Source of the DNA: Bacillota bacterium
Lineage (GTDB): Bacteria > Bacillota > Clostridia > Clostridiales > Clostridiaceae
NCBI GenBank assembly: GCA_030706015.1
Contig: JAUZPI010000016.1
Span: forward strand, 1-64,000
Direction of reading: 5' to 3'
DNA: 64,000 bases
Shown: positions 7,495 through 17,990 of the stretch, in pieces
Position numbering within the stretch: position 1 is the first letter of the stretch
How the letters are laid out: every line of letters starts with the position of its first letter
Made by a program: the position numbers and the translations under genes
Notes under the pieces: generated by a model
What the model saw: the letters and a program-made list of their open reading frames with translations, nothing else
Told to the model about the DNA's origin: nothing
The model's database searches: none

Positions 7495-10365
7495 ATGCTT
7501 ATTAAAAGAAAATTGCCTTTAATGATAATTATTTTAATTTCAATACCATTAATATTATTAAGTATTTTGATATATAGGTTTACATCAGATTCACTTGTAA
7601 AATGCAGTAAGGAAAATATATATCAAATAACTAAAGCAGAAAGTACTGGATTAATTGAATTAATAAATGAGGAAAAAAAAGAGGCAGAGCTTTCTGCACA
7701 AAAGGCTAGTGTAATAGAATTACTAGAAGATAGAATGAAAAATAATATGTCCACTTACTCAACAGAAGCTTTAAATATGCATAAGTCACTAAAGGAAAGA
7801 GTGAATAAATTGGACGAGATACAATATTCATTCATTGCAGATGTAAATGGTAATATTGTTTCAGATAGCGATGGTACAGGCAAGATATTAAAAATTAATG
7901 ACAGACAATACTTTATGGATGCTTTAAGTGGTAAATTGGCTATTAGCAGTACCTTGCGTTCAAAGGTAGATGGCAAATTAATAATTGCGGCAGCTGCACC
8001 TATTAGAGATGAAAATGGCAATATAATTGGTGTGTTTGGTAATTGTATAAAGGCTGAGTATTTTGAAAAGTTCATTTCAAAGCTAAGCATTGGTGACAGC
8101 GGATATGCTTATATAGTAGATTATCAGGGACAATTAGTTGCCCATCCTGACAAAAATAAAATAGGAACCCCTGTTGATAATACCAAATTACTTAATATTA
8201 TAAACACCTCTAAGGATTCTAAGAATGATGCTGTTCAAATGAGTTCATATAATTATTATGGCAAAGATAAATACATAGGGTACAGTACAATTCCTGAAGT
8301 TAATTGGACATTAGCTGTTGTTCAAGATGTGGATGAAATAAATTTACCTGCTATGCATGAGCTTTATTTAATTATTGGGGTAACAATTATTATGCTTTTG
8401 CTAGCCATAACAATTAGCATAATTTCAGCAAAATCCATAACTGGTCCAATTGAAAAACTGATTAACACAATGAATAAAGCTGCGCAAGGTGATCTAACAT
8501 CAATTTGTGACCACCAATCAAAAGATGAGCTGGGGCAATTATCCAGTGACTTTAACATCATGATACAAAAACTTAATTTAAGCTATGAAGAACTGTCAGC
8601 TGTTTATGAGGAGTTATCCGCTACTGAGGAAGAGCTTCGAGCTCAATATGATGAGCTTGTTGAAAGTCAAGAGGCATTAACCTTAAGCGAGGAAAGATAT
8701 AAACAAGCTCTTGATGGAATAAACGATGCAGTTTGGGAATGGGACTTGAGAACTAATAAATTTTTCGCTTCAGATAAGTGGTACGAGATAACAGGATATT
8801 CTATTAAGGACATTGATATTTTAAATTTAATAAAAATGGCTGTTCTGCCTGAGTTTCAAGAAACAATGCTTAAGGATATAAGGAATCATTTAAATAAAAA
8901 GACTTCTGCTTACAGAAGTGAATTTAAAATAATCACAGCTTCAGGTGAAGTAAAATGGATTTTGAATAGGGGAAAACTTTTAGGAAATTCAAAAGGTGAA
9001 TCCTTGAAGTTTTCTGGTTCTATATCAGATATTACCATTACTAAGTCTGCGGAAGAAAAAGTAAGAGAGTTAGCTTATTACGACCCATTAACTGGAATAC
9101 CAAACAGAACTACGTTTTTTTATCAACTTGACGAAGCAATAAAGAGTTGCAGAAGAAATTATAAAAAAGGCGCAGTACTCTTTATTGATTTGGATGATTT
9201 TAAGAAGATTAATGATTCCTTAGGACATGATGTTGGAGATATGCTTTTAAAAGCAATAAGTAATAAACTTATTAAACTAGCTGACGGTAAGGATGCAATA
9301 TGCAGGTTTGGGGGAGATGAGTTTCTTATTTTAAGAAAAGATGTTGTTGATAAAATGGAGATTATCCAATTAGCAAAAGGTTTGCTAAAAATATTTGAAA
9401 CCTCTTTTGATTTAGCTGGAAAACAAATATTCATTACAGGTAGTATCGGTATATCTATATTTCCGGATGATGGCCTGGATAAAAGTATAATTTTAAAAAA
9501 TGCAGATACTGCAATGTATAAGGCAAAAGAAAAGGGTAAAAATATGTACCAATTTTACAATGCTGAAATGTCAAAAGGACTAATGAGAAATATGATAATC
9601 GAAAAAGCACTGAGAACTGCCATACCTAACAATGAATTGTACTTACAGTATCAGCCTCAGGTAGAAATTAAAACGGGTAGAATTGTAGGTAATGAAGCTC
9701 TTGTTAGATTAAAAAATGATGAGTTGGGCTTTGTTTCACCTGGAGAATTTATTCCTGTTTCTGAAAAGACAGGTTTAATTATACCTATAGGTGAATGGGT
9801 TATGAAAATTGCCTGCTGGCAAAACATGAAATGGATGAATAAAGGATATGATTCCAGGCGTATTTCAATAAATGTTTCTTCTAGACAAATACAGCAGCTT
9901 GATTTTGTTGAGAAAGTTAAAAATTATATAAGTGAATTAGGAATACCACCTCAGTTAGTGGAAATTGAGATTACAGAAAGTATATTGATGGAATCACTAG
10001 AATCTAACGTTGAGATTTTAAATGAATTAAGAAAATTTGGTGTTAGAATTGCATTAGATGACTTTGGAACAGGGTATTCTTCGCTGAATTATTTAAGAAC
10101 AATTCCTATTGATACATTGAAGATAGATAAATCATTTATTGATGATATATGTTTTAATGAAACTCAAGGCGCTATTGTGGATGGTATAATTCAGATGGCA
10201 CATAAAATGGGTATTGAAGTAGTGGCAGAAGGCATAGAAACAAGAGATCAATTGGAAGTACTCAGACAAAAAGGATGCGATATTGTGCAGGGATATATAT
10301 TTAGTAAACCTCTGCATGCAAATGAACTTGATATAATGCTTGGCAATGGGATTTTTAATATGTAA
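7495..10365 (+). CDS. c-di-GMP sensor/turnover protein: dCache-HAMP-PAS-GGDEF-EAL
   Basis: I use ATG 7495 rather than the in-frame TTG at 7483, because the TTG overlaps the ribosome site GGAGG (7485-7489). The 956-residue protein has a first membrane helix (about 8-28), an extracellular double-Cache ligand domain (to about 285), a second helix (about 288-309), HAMP, a short coiled coil, PAS (about 397-515), GGDEF with intact GGDEF at 606-610, and EAL with EALVR from 734 and DDFGTGYSS. Both enzymatic motifs look intact. The inhibitory I-site (RxxD five residues before GGDEF) is replaced by DGKD, so product inhibition at that site is unlikely. It should adjust c-di-GMP in response to an external small molecule; the net direction is not decided by sequence. 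Confidence 0.93.
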   Translation: MLIKRKLPLMIIILISIPLILLSILIYRFTSDSLVKCSKENIYQITKAESTGLIELINEEKKEAELSAQKASVIELLEDRMKNNMSTYSTEALNMHKSLKERVNKLDEIQYSFIADVNGNIVSDSDGTGKILKINDRQYFMDALSGKLAISSTLRSKVDGKLIIAAAAPIRDENGNIIGVFGNCIKAEYFEKFISKLSIGDSGYAYIVDYQGQLVAHPDKNKIGTPVDNTKLLNIINTSKDSKNDAVQMSSYNYYGKDKYIGYSTIPEVNWTLAVVQDVDEINLPAMHELYLIIGVTIIMLLLAITISIISAKSITGPIEKLINTMNKAAQGDLTSICDHQSKDELGQLSSDFNIMIQKLNLSYEELSAVYEELSATEEELRAQYDELVESQEALTLSEERYKQALDGINDAVWEWDLRTNKFFASDKWYEITGYSIKDIDILNLIKMAVLPEFQETMLKDIRNHLNKKTSAYRSEFKIITASGEVKWILNRGKLLGNSKGESLKFSGSISDITITKSAEEKVRELAYYDPLTGIPNRTTFFYQLDEAIKSCRRNYKKGAVLFIDLDDFKKINDSLGHDVGDMLLKAISNKLIKLADGKDAICRFGGDEFLILRKDVVDKMEIIQLAKGLLKIFETSFDLAGKQIFITGSIGISIFPDDGLDKSIILKNADTAMYKAKEKGKNMYQFYNAEMSKGLMRNMIIEKALRTAIPNNELYLQYQPQVEIKTGRIVGNEALVRLKNDELGFVSPGEFIPVSEKTGLIIPIGEWVMKIACWQNMKWMNKGYDSRRISINVSSRQIQQLDFVEKVKNYISELGIPPQLVEIEITESILMESLESNVEILNELRKFGVRIALDDFGTGYSSLNYLRTIPIDTLKIDKSFIDDICFNETQGAIVDGIIQMAHKMGIEVVAEGIETRDQLEVLRQKGCDIVQGYIFSKPLHANELDIMLGNGIFNM

Positions 10366-10386
10366 CAATGTATGGAGGAAATAAAG

Positions 10387-10914
10387 ATGCTTGAATTATT
10401 GAAAACCAGAAGAAGTATAAGAAAATTTCAGGATAGAAAAGTTGAAGAAGAGAAGATAGACACACTTTTAAAAGCGGCCCTTTTATCTCCTTCTTCTAGA
10501 TCAAGAAGACCTTGGGAATTTATTGCTGTTACCGATAAAGAGCTGATTTTAAAATTAGCGGACAGCAAAGAATATGGCAGTCAATTTCTAAAGGGTGCTC
10601 CACTAGCAATCGTGGTGGTTGCAGATAAAGAAGTTTGCGATGTTTGGATTGAAGATACTTCTATTGCGGCTATAATTGCTCAAATTACTGCACATTCCAT
10701 GGGACTTGGTTCCTGTTGGATTCAGATTAGAGAAAGAATGCATAATAGTGAAAAAAAGGCGGAGGACTATATAAAATCATTGCTGGATATACCACAAAAG
10801 TACGGTGTGGAATGCATTTTGGCAGTTGGATATCCAGGAGAACATAAAGAAGCCTATGAGGAGAAGGACCTACCATATAATAAAATACACTTTGATAGAT
10901 ATGGTATGAAATAG
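10387..10914 (+). CDS. nitroreductase-family flavoprotein
   Basis: Begins MLELLKTRRSIRKFQDRKV, the FMN-binding opening of the nitroreductase fold, followed by LLSPSSRSRRPWEF and GLGSCWIQIRER. The 175-residue length is normal for short members. They transfer hydride from NAD(P)H to nitro compounds, quinones or flavins; the substrate is unknown. I place the start at ATG 10387 because the in-frame ATG at 10372 overlaps the GGAGG ribosome site. It begins 21 bases after the c-di-GMP gene and probably shares its transcript. Confidence 0.88.
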   Translation: MLELLKTRRSIRKFQDRKVEEEKIDTLLKAALLSPSSRSRRPWEFIAVTDKELILKLADSKEYGSQFLKGAPLAIVVVADKEVCDVWIEDTSIAAIIAQITAHSMGLGSCWIQIRERMHNSEKKAEDYIKSLLDIPQKYGVECILAVGYPGEHKEAYEEKDLPYNKIHFDRYGMK

Positions 10915-10921
10915 AAAACGT

Positions 10922-10958
10922 AAAAAAACCATGATTCACAGAGCAATCATGGTTTTTT
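10922..10958. terminator. strong bidirectional terminator
   Basis: A 14-base perfect stem (arms AAAAAACCATGATT and AATCATGGTTTTTT) with an eight-base loop, right after the nitroreductase gene. Confidence 0.88.
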
Positions 10959-11068
10959 AGTATTAGCAGGTTATTGGAAATTAATAAAAATTTAATATCT
11001 GATTTAGAGCAATTTAAGAAATTTGTTGTATAATTAAACTTAATTACGAAGAACGTGGAGGGTAAAAG

Positions 11069-12284
11069 ATGAAAAAGAGGATATTAACAATTATTATATC
11101 GGTTGTAGTTATTGGTGGAATAGTTGGATTAGGAATGGTTAATGCAAATAGGAAGAAATTTGTTAGTGTAAAATCATCCACTGTAACAAAGGGAGATATT
11201 AATGCTTATTTATCAACAACGGCTGTAATACTCTCTAAGGATAAAGCTCAGTATTATGGAATACAAGCTAAGGTTACTAGTGTAAATGTGAAATTAGGAG
11301 ATAAGGTTAAAAAAGGCGATGTTTTAGTAACCTACGAAGTGCAGGATTTAAATAATAATGTTAAACAAGCACAGCTTCAATATGATAATTCGGTGCTGCA
11401 AAAACAGGATTTACTAGATCAGAACACAGATACAAATAATAAGATTGCTGATTTAAATAATCAAATAACTGATTTAAATAACCAAATAGATGTTCTAAAA
11501 AAAGGCAATGATTCTCAAGCGGCTAGTAAAATACAACAATTAAATCAGCAGGTAAGCAGTATTCAAACACAATTAAATAATCTAAAGCCTGTTAGTTCAA
11601 CAAAATTAAGCGAAGCGGATAATGCTATTGCTTTGGCAAAAGTCAGCTTAGATCAAGCAAAGGAGAATCTTGCAAAAAATACAAACCAAATTGTAGCGGA
11701 TATGGACGGTACTGTTACTCAATTAAATGCTACTGTAGGGGCAATGGGGAATCCTGCTCAAGTAGCAGTGGAAGTTCAAAACCTAGATGATCTAGAAGGT
11801 AAGGTATCAGCAAGCAAATATGATATGCTTAAGCTAAAGGCAGGAGAAGAAGCTACATTAAAATATGGTAATAAAACTTACAAAGGAAAAGTGTCAAGTG
11901 TTGATCCTATAGCTGTAAATACAACATCTTCTTCTGGACAGGATGTAACAACACCAGTATATGTAGATATAACAGACAATCCTGAAAATTTAAAGATTAA
12001 TTACGATGTGGATATAGATATTTTGGTAGGTCAATCTAAAGACGTTATTAAAATTTCCGCTGAGAGTATAAAAACTGATAAAGATGGCAGCAGCTATGTT
12101 TATGTAATTGAAGGAAATAAAGCAGTTCAAAAGAAGGTTACTTTAGGACTTCAGTCTGATTTAGATGTAGAGGTTAAAGATGGATTAAAGGCAGGAGATA
12201 AAGTTATCTTGAATCCAAGTGCTACAATTAATAATGGAACTTTAGTAAAGGATACCTCTGCAGCTAAAAAAGGAGGTTACAGTA

Positions 12285-12301
<17 letters not shown>
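11069..12301 (+). CDS. membrane-fusion (MacA/HlyD-like) subunit of an ABC efflux system
   Basis: 410 residues: N-terminal membrane anchor (about 4-25), a biotinyl-lipoyl-like half (KVTSVNVKLGDKVKKGD), a long coiled-coil hairpin with repeated LNNQITDLNNQ heptads (about 105-180), the second lipoyl half (VADMDGTVTQLN), and beta-barrel and membrane-proximal domains ending near DGLKAGDKVILNP. In Gram-positive bacteria such subunits work with a MacB-like transporter at the outer face of the membrane, without TolC. GGAGG precedes ATG 11069. The gene overlaps the next by 17 bases, and the ATPase ribosome site lies inside its 3' end. Confidence 0.9.
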
Positions 12302-12977
<676 letters not shown>

Positions 12978-13013
12978 ACAGAGTTATACCATACATGTAA
13001 GAGGAGGAAAATC

Positions 13014-14216
13014 ATGAACTTAATTGAAAGTTTTAAAATTGCAATTGATAGCATAAGGGCCAACAGAATGCGTTCCTTTCTAACTATGCTTGGAATAATA
13101 ATTGGTATAAGCTCGGTTATAACTATTGTAAGCCTTGGTAAGGGAGGACAAAATTCTATAACAGATCAGTTTGAAAAGCTTGGAGCTTCCAATTTATCTA
13201 TAACAGTTGATGGTTCAAAGGCTGAGGCTACTGATTATTTAACTATGGATGATATTAAAACAATTAAGGAAAAGGTGGATACTGTAAAATATATTACTCC
13301 TATTTCGCAAATGAGAGGAAATGCTTCCTCAGAAAGTACAAAGCTTAATGCAAATATAACTGGAGGAAATGCAGATTATTTTCAAGTTAATAGTACAGAT
13401 TTAGCTGATGGCAGATTCTACAATGAGAATGATGTGCTGGAAGGAAAACCTGTTGCTATAATTGATGAGCAAGGAGCACAAAGTCTATTTGGAACCACAG
13501 ATGCAGTGGGGAAAACTATTAAGATAGGTTCTGATACAATAAGTAAGAAGGTTACAATTATAGGCATTATAAAGTCTACTATGAGAGGGCCTGTTCAAAA
13601 AGATAGACCTGTGAGTGTAAATGTACCTATATCATTTTTAAGTAATCTATATTCAGGAGAATTTAAGATTTCTTCAGCTATGGCATCTGCAACCAGCAAA
13701 GAGGATATAGATAATGCTAGCAGCGGTATACAGATTATCTTGGAAAGCAGACATGATAACAAAGGAAAAAATGTATATACTATAGATAATTTATTCAAAC
13801 AATTAGATCAGATAAATAGTGTTTTAAGTATTGTTACTGATTTCGTAGCAGCAGTAGCCGCTATTTCTCTATTGGTAGGCGGTATAGGAGTTATGAATAT
13901 AATGCTTGTTTCTGTTACTGAAAGAACAAGAGAAATTGGTATAAGAAAGGCTATAGGGGCAACTACTAAAAATATATTAACTCAATTCCTAACTGAATCA
14001 GCGATAATATCATTAATTGGTGGCATTATAGGTATGTTGCTTGGAATTGCAGCTAGTGAGTTAATTGGTTTTGCTGCAAATATAGTTCCTTCAATATCAC
14101 CTGCTGTAGTTATAGGAGTAATTTTATTTTCTTCTGCAGTAGGATTGTTCTTTGGAATTTATCCAGCTAAAAAAGCCGCTCAGTTAGACCCAATTGAAGC
14201 TTTAAGATATGAGTAA
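13014..14216 (+). CDS. MacB-like FtsX-family ABC permease
   Basis: 400 residues with an N-terminal membrane helix (RMRSFLTMLGIIIGISSVITIV), a large extracytoplasmic domain (about 45-270) and three C-terminal helices around IGVMNIMLVSVTERTREIGIRKAIGA, the hallmark of MacB/FtsX permeases. It transmits ATPase motion to the outside domain (mechanotransmission) rather than forming a classic channel. Spacing to the ATPase is 36 bases with GAGGAGG before the ATG. A strong terminator closes the operon. No sensor kinase or regulator is adjacent. Confidence 0.92.
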   Translation: MNLIESFKIAIDSIRANRMRSFLTMLGIIIGISSVITIVSLGKGGQNSITDQFEKLGASNLSITVDGSKAEATDYLTMDDIKTIKEKVDTVKYITPISQMRGNASSESTKLNANITGGNADYFQVNSTDLADGRFYNENDVLEGKPVAIIDEQGAQSLFGTTDAVGKTIKIGSDTISKKVTIIGIIKSTMRGPVQKDRPVSVNVPISFLSNLYSGEFKISSAMASATSKEDIDNASSGIQIILESRHDNKGKNVYTIDNLFKQLDQINSVLSIVTDFVAAVAAISLLVGGIGVMNIMLVSVTERTREIGIRKAIGATTKNILTQFLTESAIISLIGGIIGMLLGIAASELIGFAANIVPSISPAVVIGVILFSSAVGLFFGIYPAKKAAQLDPIEALRYE

Positions 14217-14219
14217 GAT

Positions 14220-14263
14220 AAAAAACTTCATGTTTATTTATTAAATAAGCATGAAGTTTTTTT
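14220..14263. terminator. strong bidirectional terminator
   Basis: A long A/T-flanked stem, AAAAAACTTCATG-type left arm and CATGAAGTTTTTT right arm, with inner TTATTTA/TAAATAA pairing. It serves the efflux operon and the convergent kinase-like gene. Confidence 0.88.
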
Positions 14264-14265
14264 AT

Positions 14266-14856
14266 TTAAGTGCAATCTTGAAGACAAGTATATACATATT
14301 CTATTATTCTTTCGTTCCATTTTTTATACAAATTAGGCCTTTCTTCTTTTAAAACAGACATGAAATAATTAAGTACACCTAGATTATAAAGCCCTTTAGA
14401 TAAATGTCTTGGAAAATCTCTTTCTTTTGAGAAAAACTTTTTAGGGTCAATAATCATCAATTTACCATTTGGCTTAATTATTATATCTTTACAGCGTATA
14501 TCTATTTTCTTGAAATTTAATGTGTAAAATTCCTCTAAAAGGCAGATTAATTTTAAAGCAAGTTCTCTGTTTAGTCCGTGATCTTTTACATAGTCTTTAA
14601 AAGTTATACCATCTACATAATCACGTATCATATAATTTCCCATCATTCCATAAACTCGAGGGAAATATTTGTTATTATTAACTTTATTCAAAATAAAATA
14701 CTCTTTATAACAGCTTTTAGACTCAAAACAAATCTTAATAACCTTACCTTCAGGAAGCATATAAACTATTCCGTTGTGTCCCTTTCCTAGCACTTTACAA
14801 TTTAGTAGGTTTATCTCAAAGTTCTTAATATATAGTTCATATAAATTAGATTTCAT
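14266..14856 (-). CDS. protein-kinase-fold protein (YrzF-like), altered catalytic loop
   Basis: I use ATG 14856 because AAAGGAG lies directly before it; the upstream in-frame GTG at 14871 would precede that site. The 196 residues show a compact kinase fold: Gly-rich LGKGHNGIVY, VIKICFES with the ATP-binding Lys, hinge-like YMIRDYVDGITFKDYV, a catalytic-loop segment IDIRCKDIIIKPNGKL and IIDPKKFF in place of DFG. The Asn normally found five residues after the catalytic Asp is Asp here. It resembles small Firmicute proteins such as YrzF. It may act on small molecules or proteins, or be a pseudokinase. Transcribed alone, against the efflux operon. Confidence 0.7.
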   Translation of the reverse strand: MKSNLYELYIKNFEINLLNCKVLGKGHNGIVYMLPEGKVIKICFESKSCYKEYFILNKVNNNKYFPRVYGMMGNYMIRDYVDGITFKDYVKDHGLNRELALKLICLLEEFYTLNFKKIDIRCKDIIIKPNGKLMIIDPKKFFSKERDFPRHLSKGLYNLGVLNYFMSVLKEERPNLYKKWNERIIEYVYTCLQDCT

Positions 14857-15046
14857 TTCTTCTCCTTTCACAAAGTGTTTTCAATAACGTGATTAGGTCA
14901 GTTGTTATATATATGATATGAATTTTATGGTTTTATTGATACTTGGTTAGTATCACATACAAATATAACCACGAGAATAGTTTAATGCTAAATACTCATA
15001 ATAAAAGGTATAAAAAAGAATTATTATTTTGGAGGTAGTAAGATTA

Positions 15047-15916
15047 ATGAGTGAAGTTAATAATTATCCAAAATCAGTTCAACCTCAAAAGCAAGATAAA
15101 CAGCCTGGAGTAGAAGCTATTATGAATCCGAAGCCTATTTTTGATGACCCTAATTACATAGGTTCAAATAAATTAAATGGTAAGGTGGCTGTAATCACTG
15201 GTGGTGATAGCGGTATAGGTAGGGCTATAGCAGTAGCTTTCGCTAAGGAAGGGGCTGATATTGCTATTATTTATCGTGATGAGCATGAGGATGCTGAATA
15301 TACAAAAAGTATTATAGAAGGGAAAGATAGAAAGTGTTTCCTTATACCAGGAGATATATCGGATGTAGCTTTCTGTAATAATGCAATTAACAAGGCCGTG
15401 TCAGACTTAAGAAAAATAGATATTTTAGTAAATAATGCAGCGGTTCAATATCCGCAAAATAGTATTGAAGATATAACCGATCAACAGCTTGATAAGACCT
15501 TTAAAACCAATATATTCAGTATGTTCTATTTAACAAGGGCTGTAATGCCGCATTTTAAACCTGGATGCTGCATAATAAACACTACATCTATAACTGCTTA
15601 CAAGGGTCATGAAACATTAATAGATTATTCATCCACAAAAGGAGCAGTTGTGTCTTTTACAAGATCATTGGCGCTGAATCTTGTGGCGAGAAATATTAGG
15701 GTAAATGCTGTTGCGCCTGGGCCTATTTGGACACCTCTTATTCCATCTTCTTTTAGCGCTGAAGAGGTAGGTAAGTTTGGCAAGGATAATCCCTCAGGGA
15801 GACCTGGTCAGCCTGCAGAATTAGCTCCGACATATGTTTTCTTAGCCTCGGATGATTCAACCTATGTGACTGGTCAGGTTATCCACGTTGATGGAGGAGC
15901 ATTTAGAAGCAGTTAA
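15047..15916 (+). CDS. short-chain dehydrogenase/reductase (YhdF/GlcDH-like)
   Basis: The start is ATG 15047, eleven bases after GGAGG; the in-frame TTG at 15029 overlaps that site. The 289-residue protein has an N-terminal extension of about 45 residues (Gln/Lys/Pro rich, MNPKPIFDDPNYIGS), then a classical SDR: TGGDSGIGRA at 51-60, NNAA, the Ser-Tyr-Lys site (TTSITAYKGHE then DYSSTKGA) and APGPIWTPLIPSSF. The extension is typical of the stress-related YhdF/YhxC/YdaD group of Bacillus, which are NAD(P)-dependent oxidoreductases of unknown substrate. Confidence 0.88.
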   Translation: MSEVNNYPKSVQPQKQDKQPGVEAIMNPKPIFDDPNYIGSNKLNGKVAVITGGDSGIGRAIAVAFAKEGADIAIIYRDEHEDAEYTKSIIEGKDRKCFLIPGDISDVAFCNNAINKAVSDLRKIDILVNNAAVQYPQNSIEDITDQQLDKTFKTNIFSMFYLTRAVMPHFKPGCCIINTTSITAYKGHETLIDYSSTKGAVVSFTRSLALNLVARNIRVNAVAPGPIWTPLIPSSFSAEEVGKFGKDNPSGRPGQPAELAPTYVFLASDDSTYVTGQVIHVDGGAFRSS

Positions 15917-16158
15917 TACGAAATGCTAAATACATAGATTAAACGATAGAAGTTGGTGGGTTTTGATTTGTTTGGGTAAGTATGGGCAATGACCTAATAG
16001 GATGATTAAGAAGTATGTATTAAGATAAAGTTTGGAAATGAATTACGAGGATTATAGTATTCAATTAGGTTAAAATATTACTGTGATTTATAAAAAATTA
16101 GACTTCAATATTTATTAAATCTATAATTATTGAATGTTAGGAAGGATGGTGATTAGTT

Positions 16159-16335
16159 ATGACAAATTTCAGATCACTCAATAGTTCTAAAGCTAATATG
16201 CAAAGTGTTAGAGATCACGACGAAGATGCTAAAACTTCCATGACAGAACAAGTATTGGAAAGAAAAGAATTTGCCTTTAATAAATTCAATGTAAATGGAG
16301 AAAAGAGAAGAGCAGAAGGGGAAAGTGGACATTAG
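16159..16335 (+). CDS. small hydrophilic protein, 58 residues
   Basis: A short frame, ATG 16159 to TAG 16335. It begins MTNFRSLNSSKANMQSVRDH and ends EKRRAEGESGH. GGAAGG lies 13-16 bases before the ATG, a rather long spacing. A perfect 16-base terminator stem begins at the last base of the stop codon, which argues that something is transcribed here. The product is charged and without hydrophobic segments; I recognise no family. It follows the SDR gene by about 240 bases. Confidence 0.5.
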   Translation: MTNFRSLNSSKANMQSVRDHDEDAKTSMTEQVLERKEFAFNKFNVNGEKRRAEGESGH

Positions 16336-16370
16336 CAATAAAAACCAGAATAATTTCTGGTTTTTATTGC
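16335..16370 (+). terminator. strong intrinsic terminator
   Basis: A perfect 16-base stem, GCAATAAAAACCAGAA at 16335-16350 and TTCTGGTTTTTATTGC at 16355-16370, with a TAAT loop. Confidence 0.88.
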
Positions 16371-16404
16371 ATTATGAAAATTAATTAATGAAGGGAGAAA
16401 ATAC

Positions 16405-17040
16405 ATGAGTAAGGTTTTATATATTACGGCAAACCCAAAACCCGAGGAGCTGTCATTGAGCCTCACAGTGGGAAGAGAATTTATCAATGAGTATAAAAAG
16501 AAAAACCCTTCCGATGAGATTATTGAAATTCACTTATATAAAATAAATATACCATTTATTGATGAGTATGTTCTAAATGGGTGGAACAAACTTGAAAGTG
16601 ATGATGGCTTTGGTGAACTTACTAATGAGGAAAAGGATGCAATTTCTAATTTTAATCATCTAACAACTCAATTCATAAATGCAGATAAGTATGTTGTTGC
16701 AACACCTATGTGGAATTTATCTGTTCCTCCAATGATGAAAGCATATATAGATACTGTTTGCATAGCAGGAAAAACATTTAAATATACAGAACATGGCCCA
16801 GAAGGACTATTGAAGGATAAGAAAGCTCTTCACATTCAAGCCAGCGGTGGTGTATATTCAGAAGGACCTGGACAGAATTTGGATTTTAGCCATAAATATA
16901 TAAAGTCGCTGTTTAATTTTCTTGGAGTTACTTACATTGAGGCAATATTTATTGAGAGAGCAGATCAGAATCCTAGTGAAAGAGAGAATATTAAAAATAG
17001 TGCTATACTACAGGCGAAAAAAGTGGCAGACAAATTTTAG
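16405..17040 (+). CDS. azoR: FMN-dependent NADH-azoreductase
   Basis: A 211-residue flavodoxin-fold enzyme. It begins MSKVLYITANPKPEELSLS, with the phosphate-binding loop for FMN, and has ATPMWNLSVPPMMKAYIDTV and GGVYSEGPGQNLDFSHKY, matching AzoR/AcpD. It reduces azo bonds and quinones by two electrons using NADH; the likely physiological role is quinone or electrophile detoxification. GGGAG precedes ATG 16405. It is transcribed alone and ends in a terminator. Confidence 0.92.
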   Translation: MSKVLYITANPKPEELSLSLTVGREFINEYKKKNPSDEIIEIHLYKINIPFIDEYVLNGWNKLESDDGFGELTNEEKDAISNFNHLTTQFINADKYVVATPMWNLSVPPMMKAYIDTVCIAGKTFKYTEHGPEGLLKDKKALHIQASGGVYSEGPGQNLDFSHKYIKSLFNFLGVTYIEAIFIERADQNPSERENIKNSAILQAKKVADKF

Positions 17041-17041
17041 T

Positions 17042-17094
17042 ATAACAGAGCATATGATGATTTTATTAGACATTATGTGCTCTGTTATTTTTTA
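17042..17094 (+). terminator. intrinsic terminator of the azoreductase gene
   Basis: Arms beginning ATAACAGAGCATATGATG and ending TGTGCTCTGTTAT pair with one wobble and a 12-base loop, followed by a T run. Confidence 0.8.
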
Positions 17095-17320
17095 TATGTA
17101 CATTTTTTTAGCACATTGTGTAGTAAAGGTGAATTTTGGTCATCATTTCCTGTGGTTAATGAATCCAATTATAGATAAATTTAAATTAAATTATAAAATA
17201 TGCTAGACATGAATCAAATAATACTATAGAATTTTAACTAAGTATTACTAGACTTGTGCACTTGATGGAAAAGGTTACGCCGCTAGGCCTAGCTAAGCAA
17301 ATGTTGAATTTATATCCATA

Positions 17321-17830
17321 TCATTTTGAACACAATACTTGAAATTGATCAAATCCAAAGGAGTTCTTCTGATATCTGTAGCTAACCTCAATATCCCAAC
17401 GTTTTTGGTAGTAGGATATTATCATATTATCCTCAAGAGTTATATCGGTAGATATTATAAATACTGGTTTGTCAGATAAGTCTTTTTTACTCCAGCTGAT
17501 AAGTATGACAGTATTCTCAAGATCGTTTATTTTACCTTCGTAGCGATAAACATAGTAAGTAGTGTTTTCCACTGTAACGGGGTGGGTTTCACCTGGACTT
17601 GCAAGTCTTGAGAAGTCTTTTAGATTTGTCTCCAATCCAGCTTGAAAAACAACTCTATTGGACTCCAATCTACCAATAGTGTGATAGCCTTTTTTTAGAG
17701 CATAGAGCATTACCTTGCCTGAAGTATATCAATCATCAATCAGAAGATAGTTAACTTCAGTTAAAACAATACCTGAGATCATATTTACCATATGATTCTG
17801 TAACGAAGAAGAGTATGGTAAATTAACTCA
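17321..17830 (-). pseudogene. IS4-family transposase remnant
   Basis: The C-terminal part of a DDE transposase, read on the minus strand. The YREK signature Y-x2-R-x3-E-x6-K is complete in YQKRWDIEVSYRYQK, with the third catalytic acid. Upstream the frame continues past the ATG at 17710 as TEVNYLLIDD, then a TGA stop where relatives have Trp, then YTSGKVML, so the second catalytic Asp region is also recognisable. The N-terminal third is missing. A functional product is not expected. Confidence 0.8.
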
Positions 17831-17972
17831 GATATATATTTAATTATTTTATCATCTTGGTTTAATATTAGTTCAGGTATAAATTGACCTCTCATTAGTT
17901 ATTTGTCTGGACAACAATAAATTAACACATGGGGCCGATTTATGCTCTTATATATAATTTGGTAATGTAATT

Positions 17973-17990
17973 CTTGGCTTTAAAGCCAAG
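17973..17990. repeat. perfect 18-base palindrome inside the IS remnant
   Basis: CTTGGCTTTAAAGCCAAG is fully self-complementary without a spacer. It lies 20 bases inside the right terminal repeat, near where a transposase promoter or translation block would have been. Confidence 0.6.

Noticed and set aside
17321..17710. Intact 129-residue gene of unknown function
   Set aside because: The frame continues upstream across a stop into transposase sequence and lies between terminal repeats, so it is a pseudogene piece.
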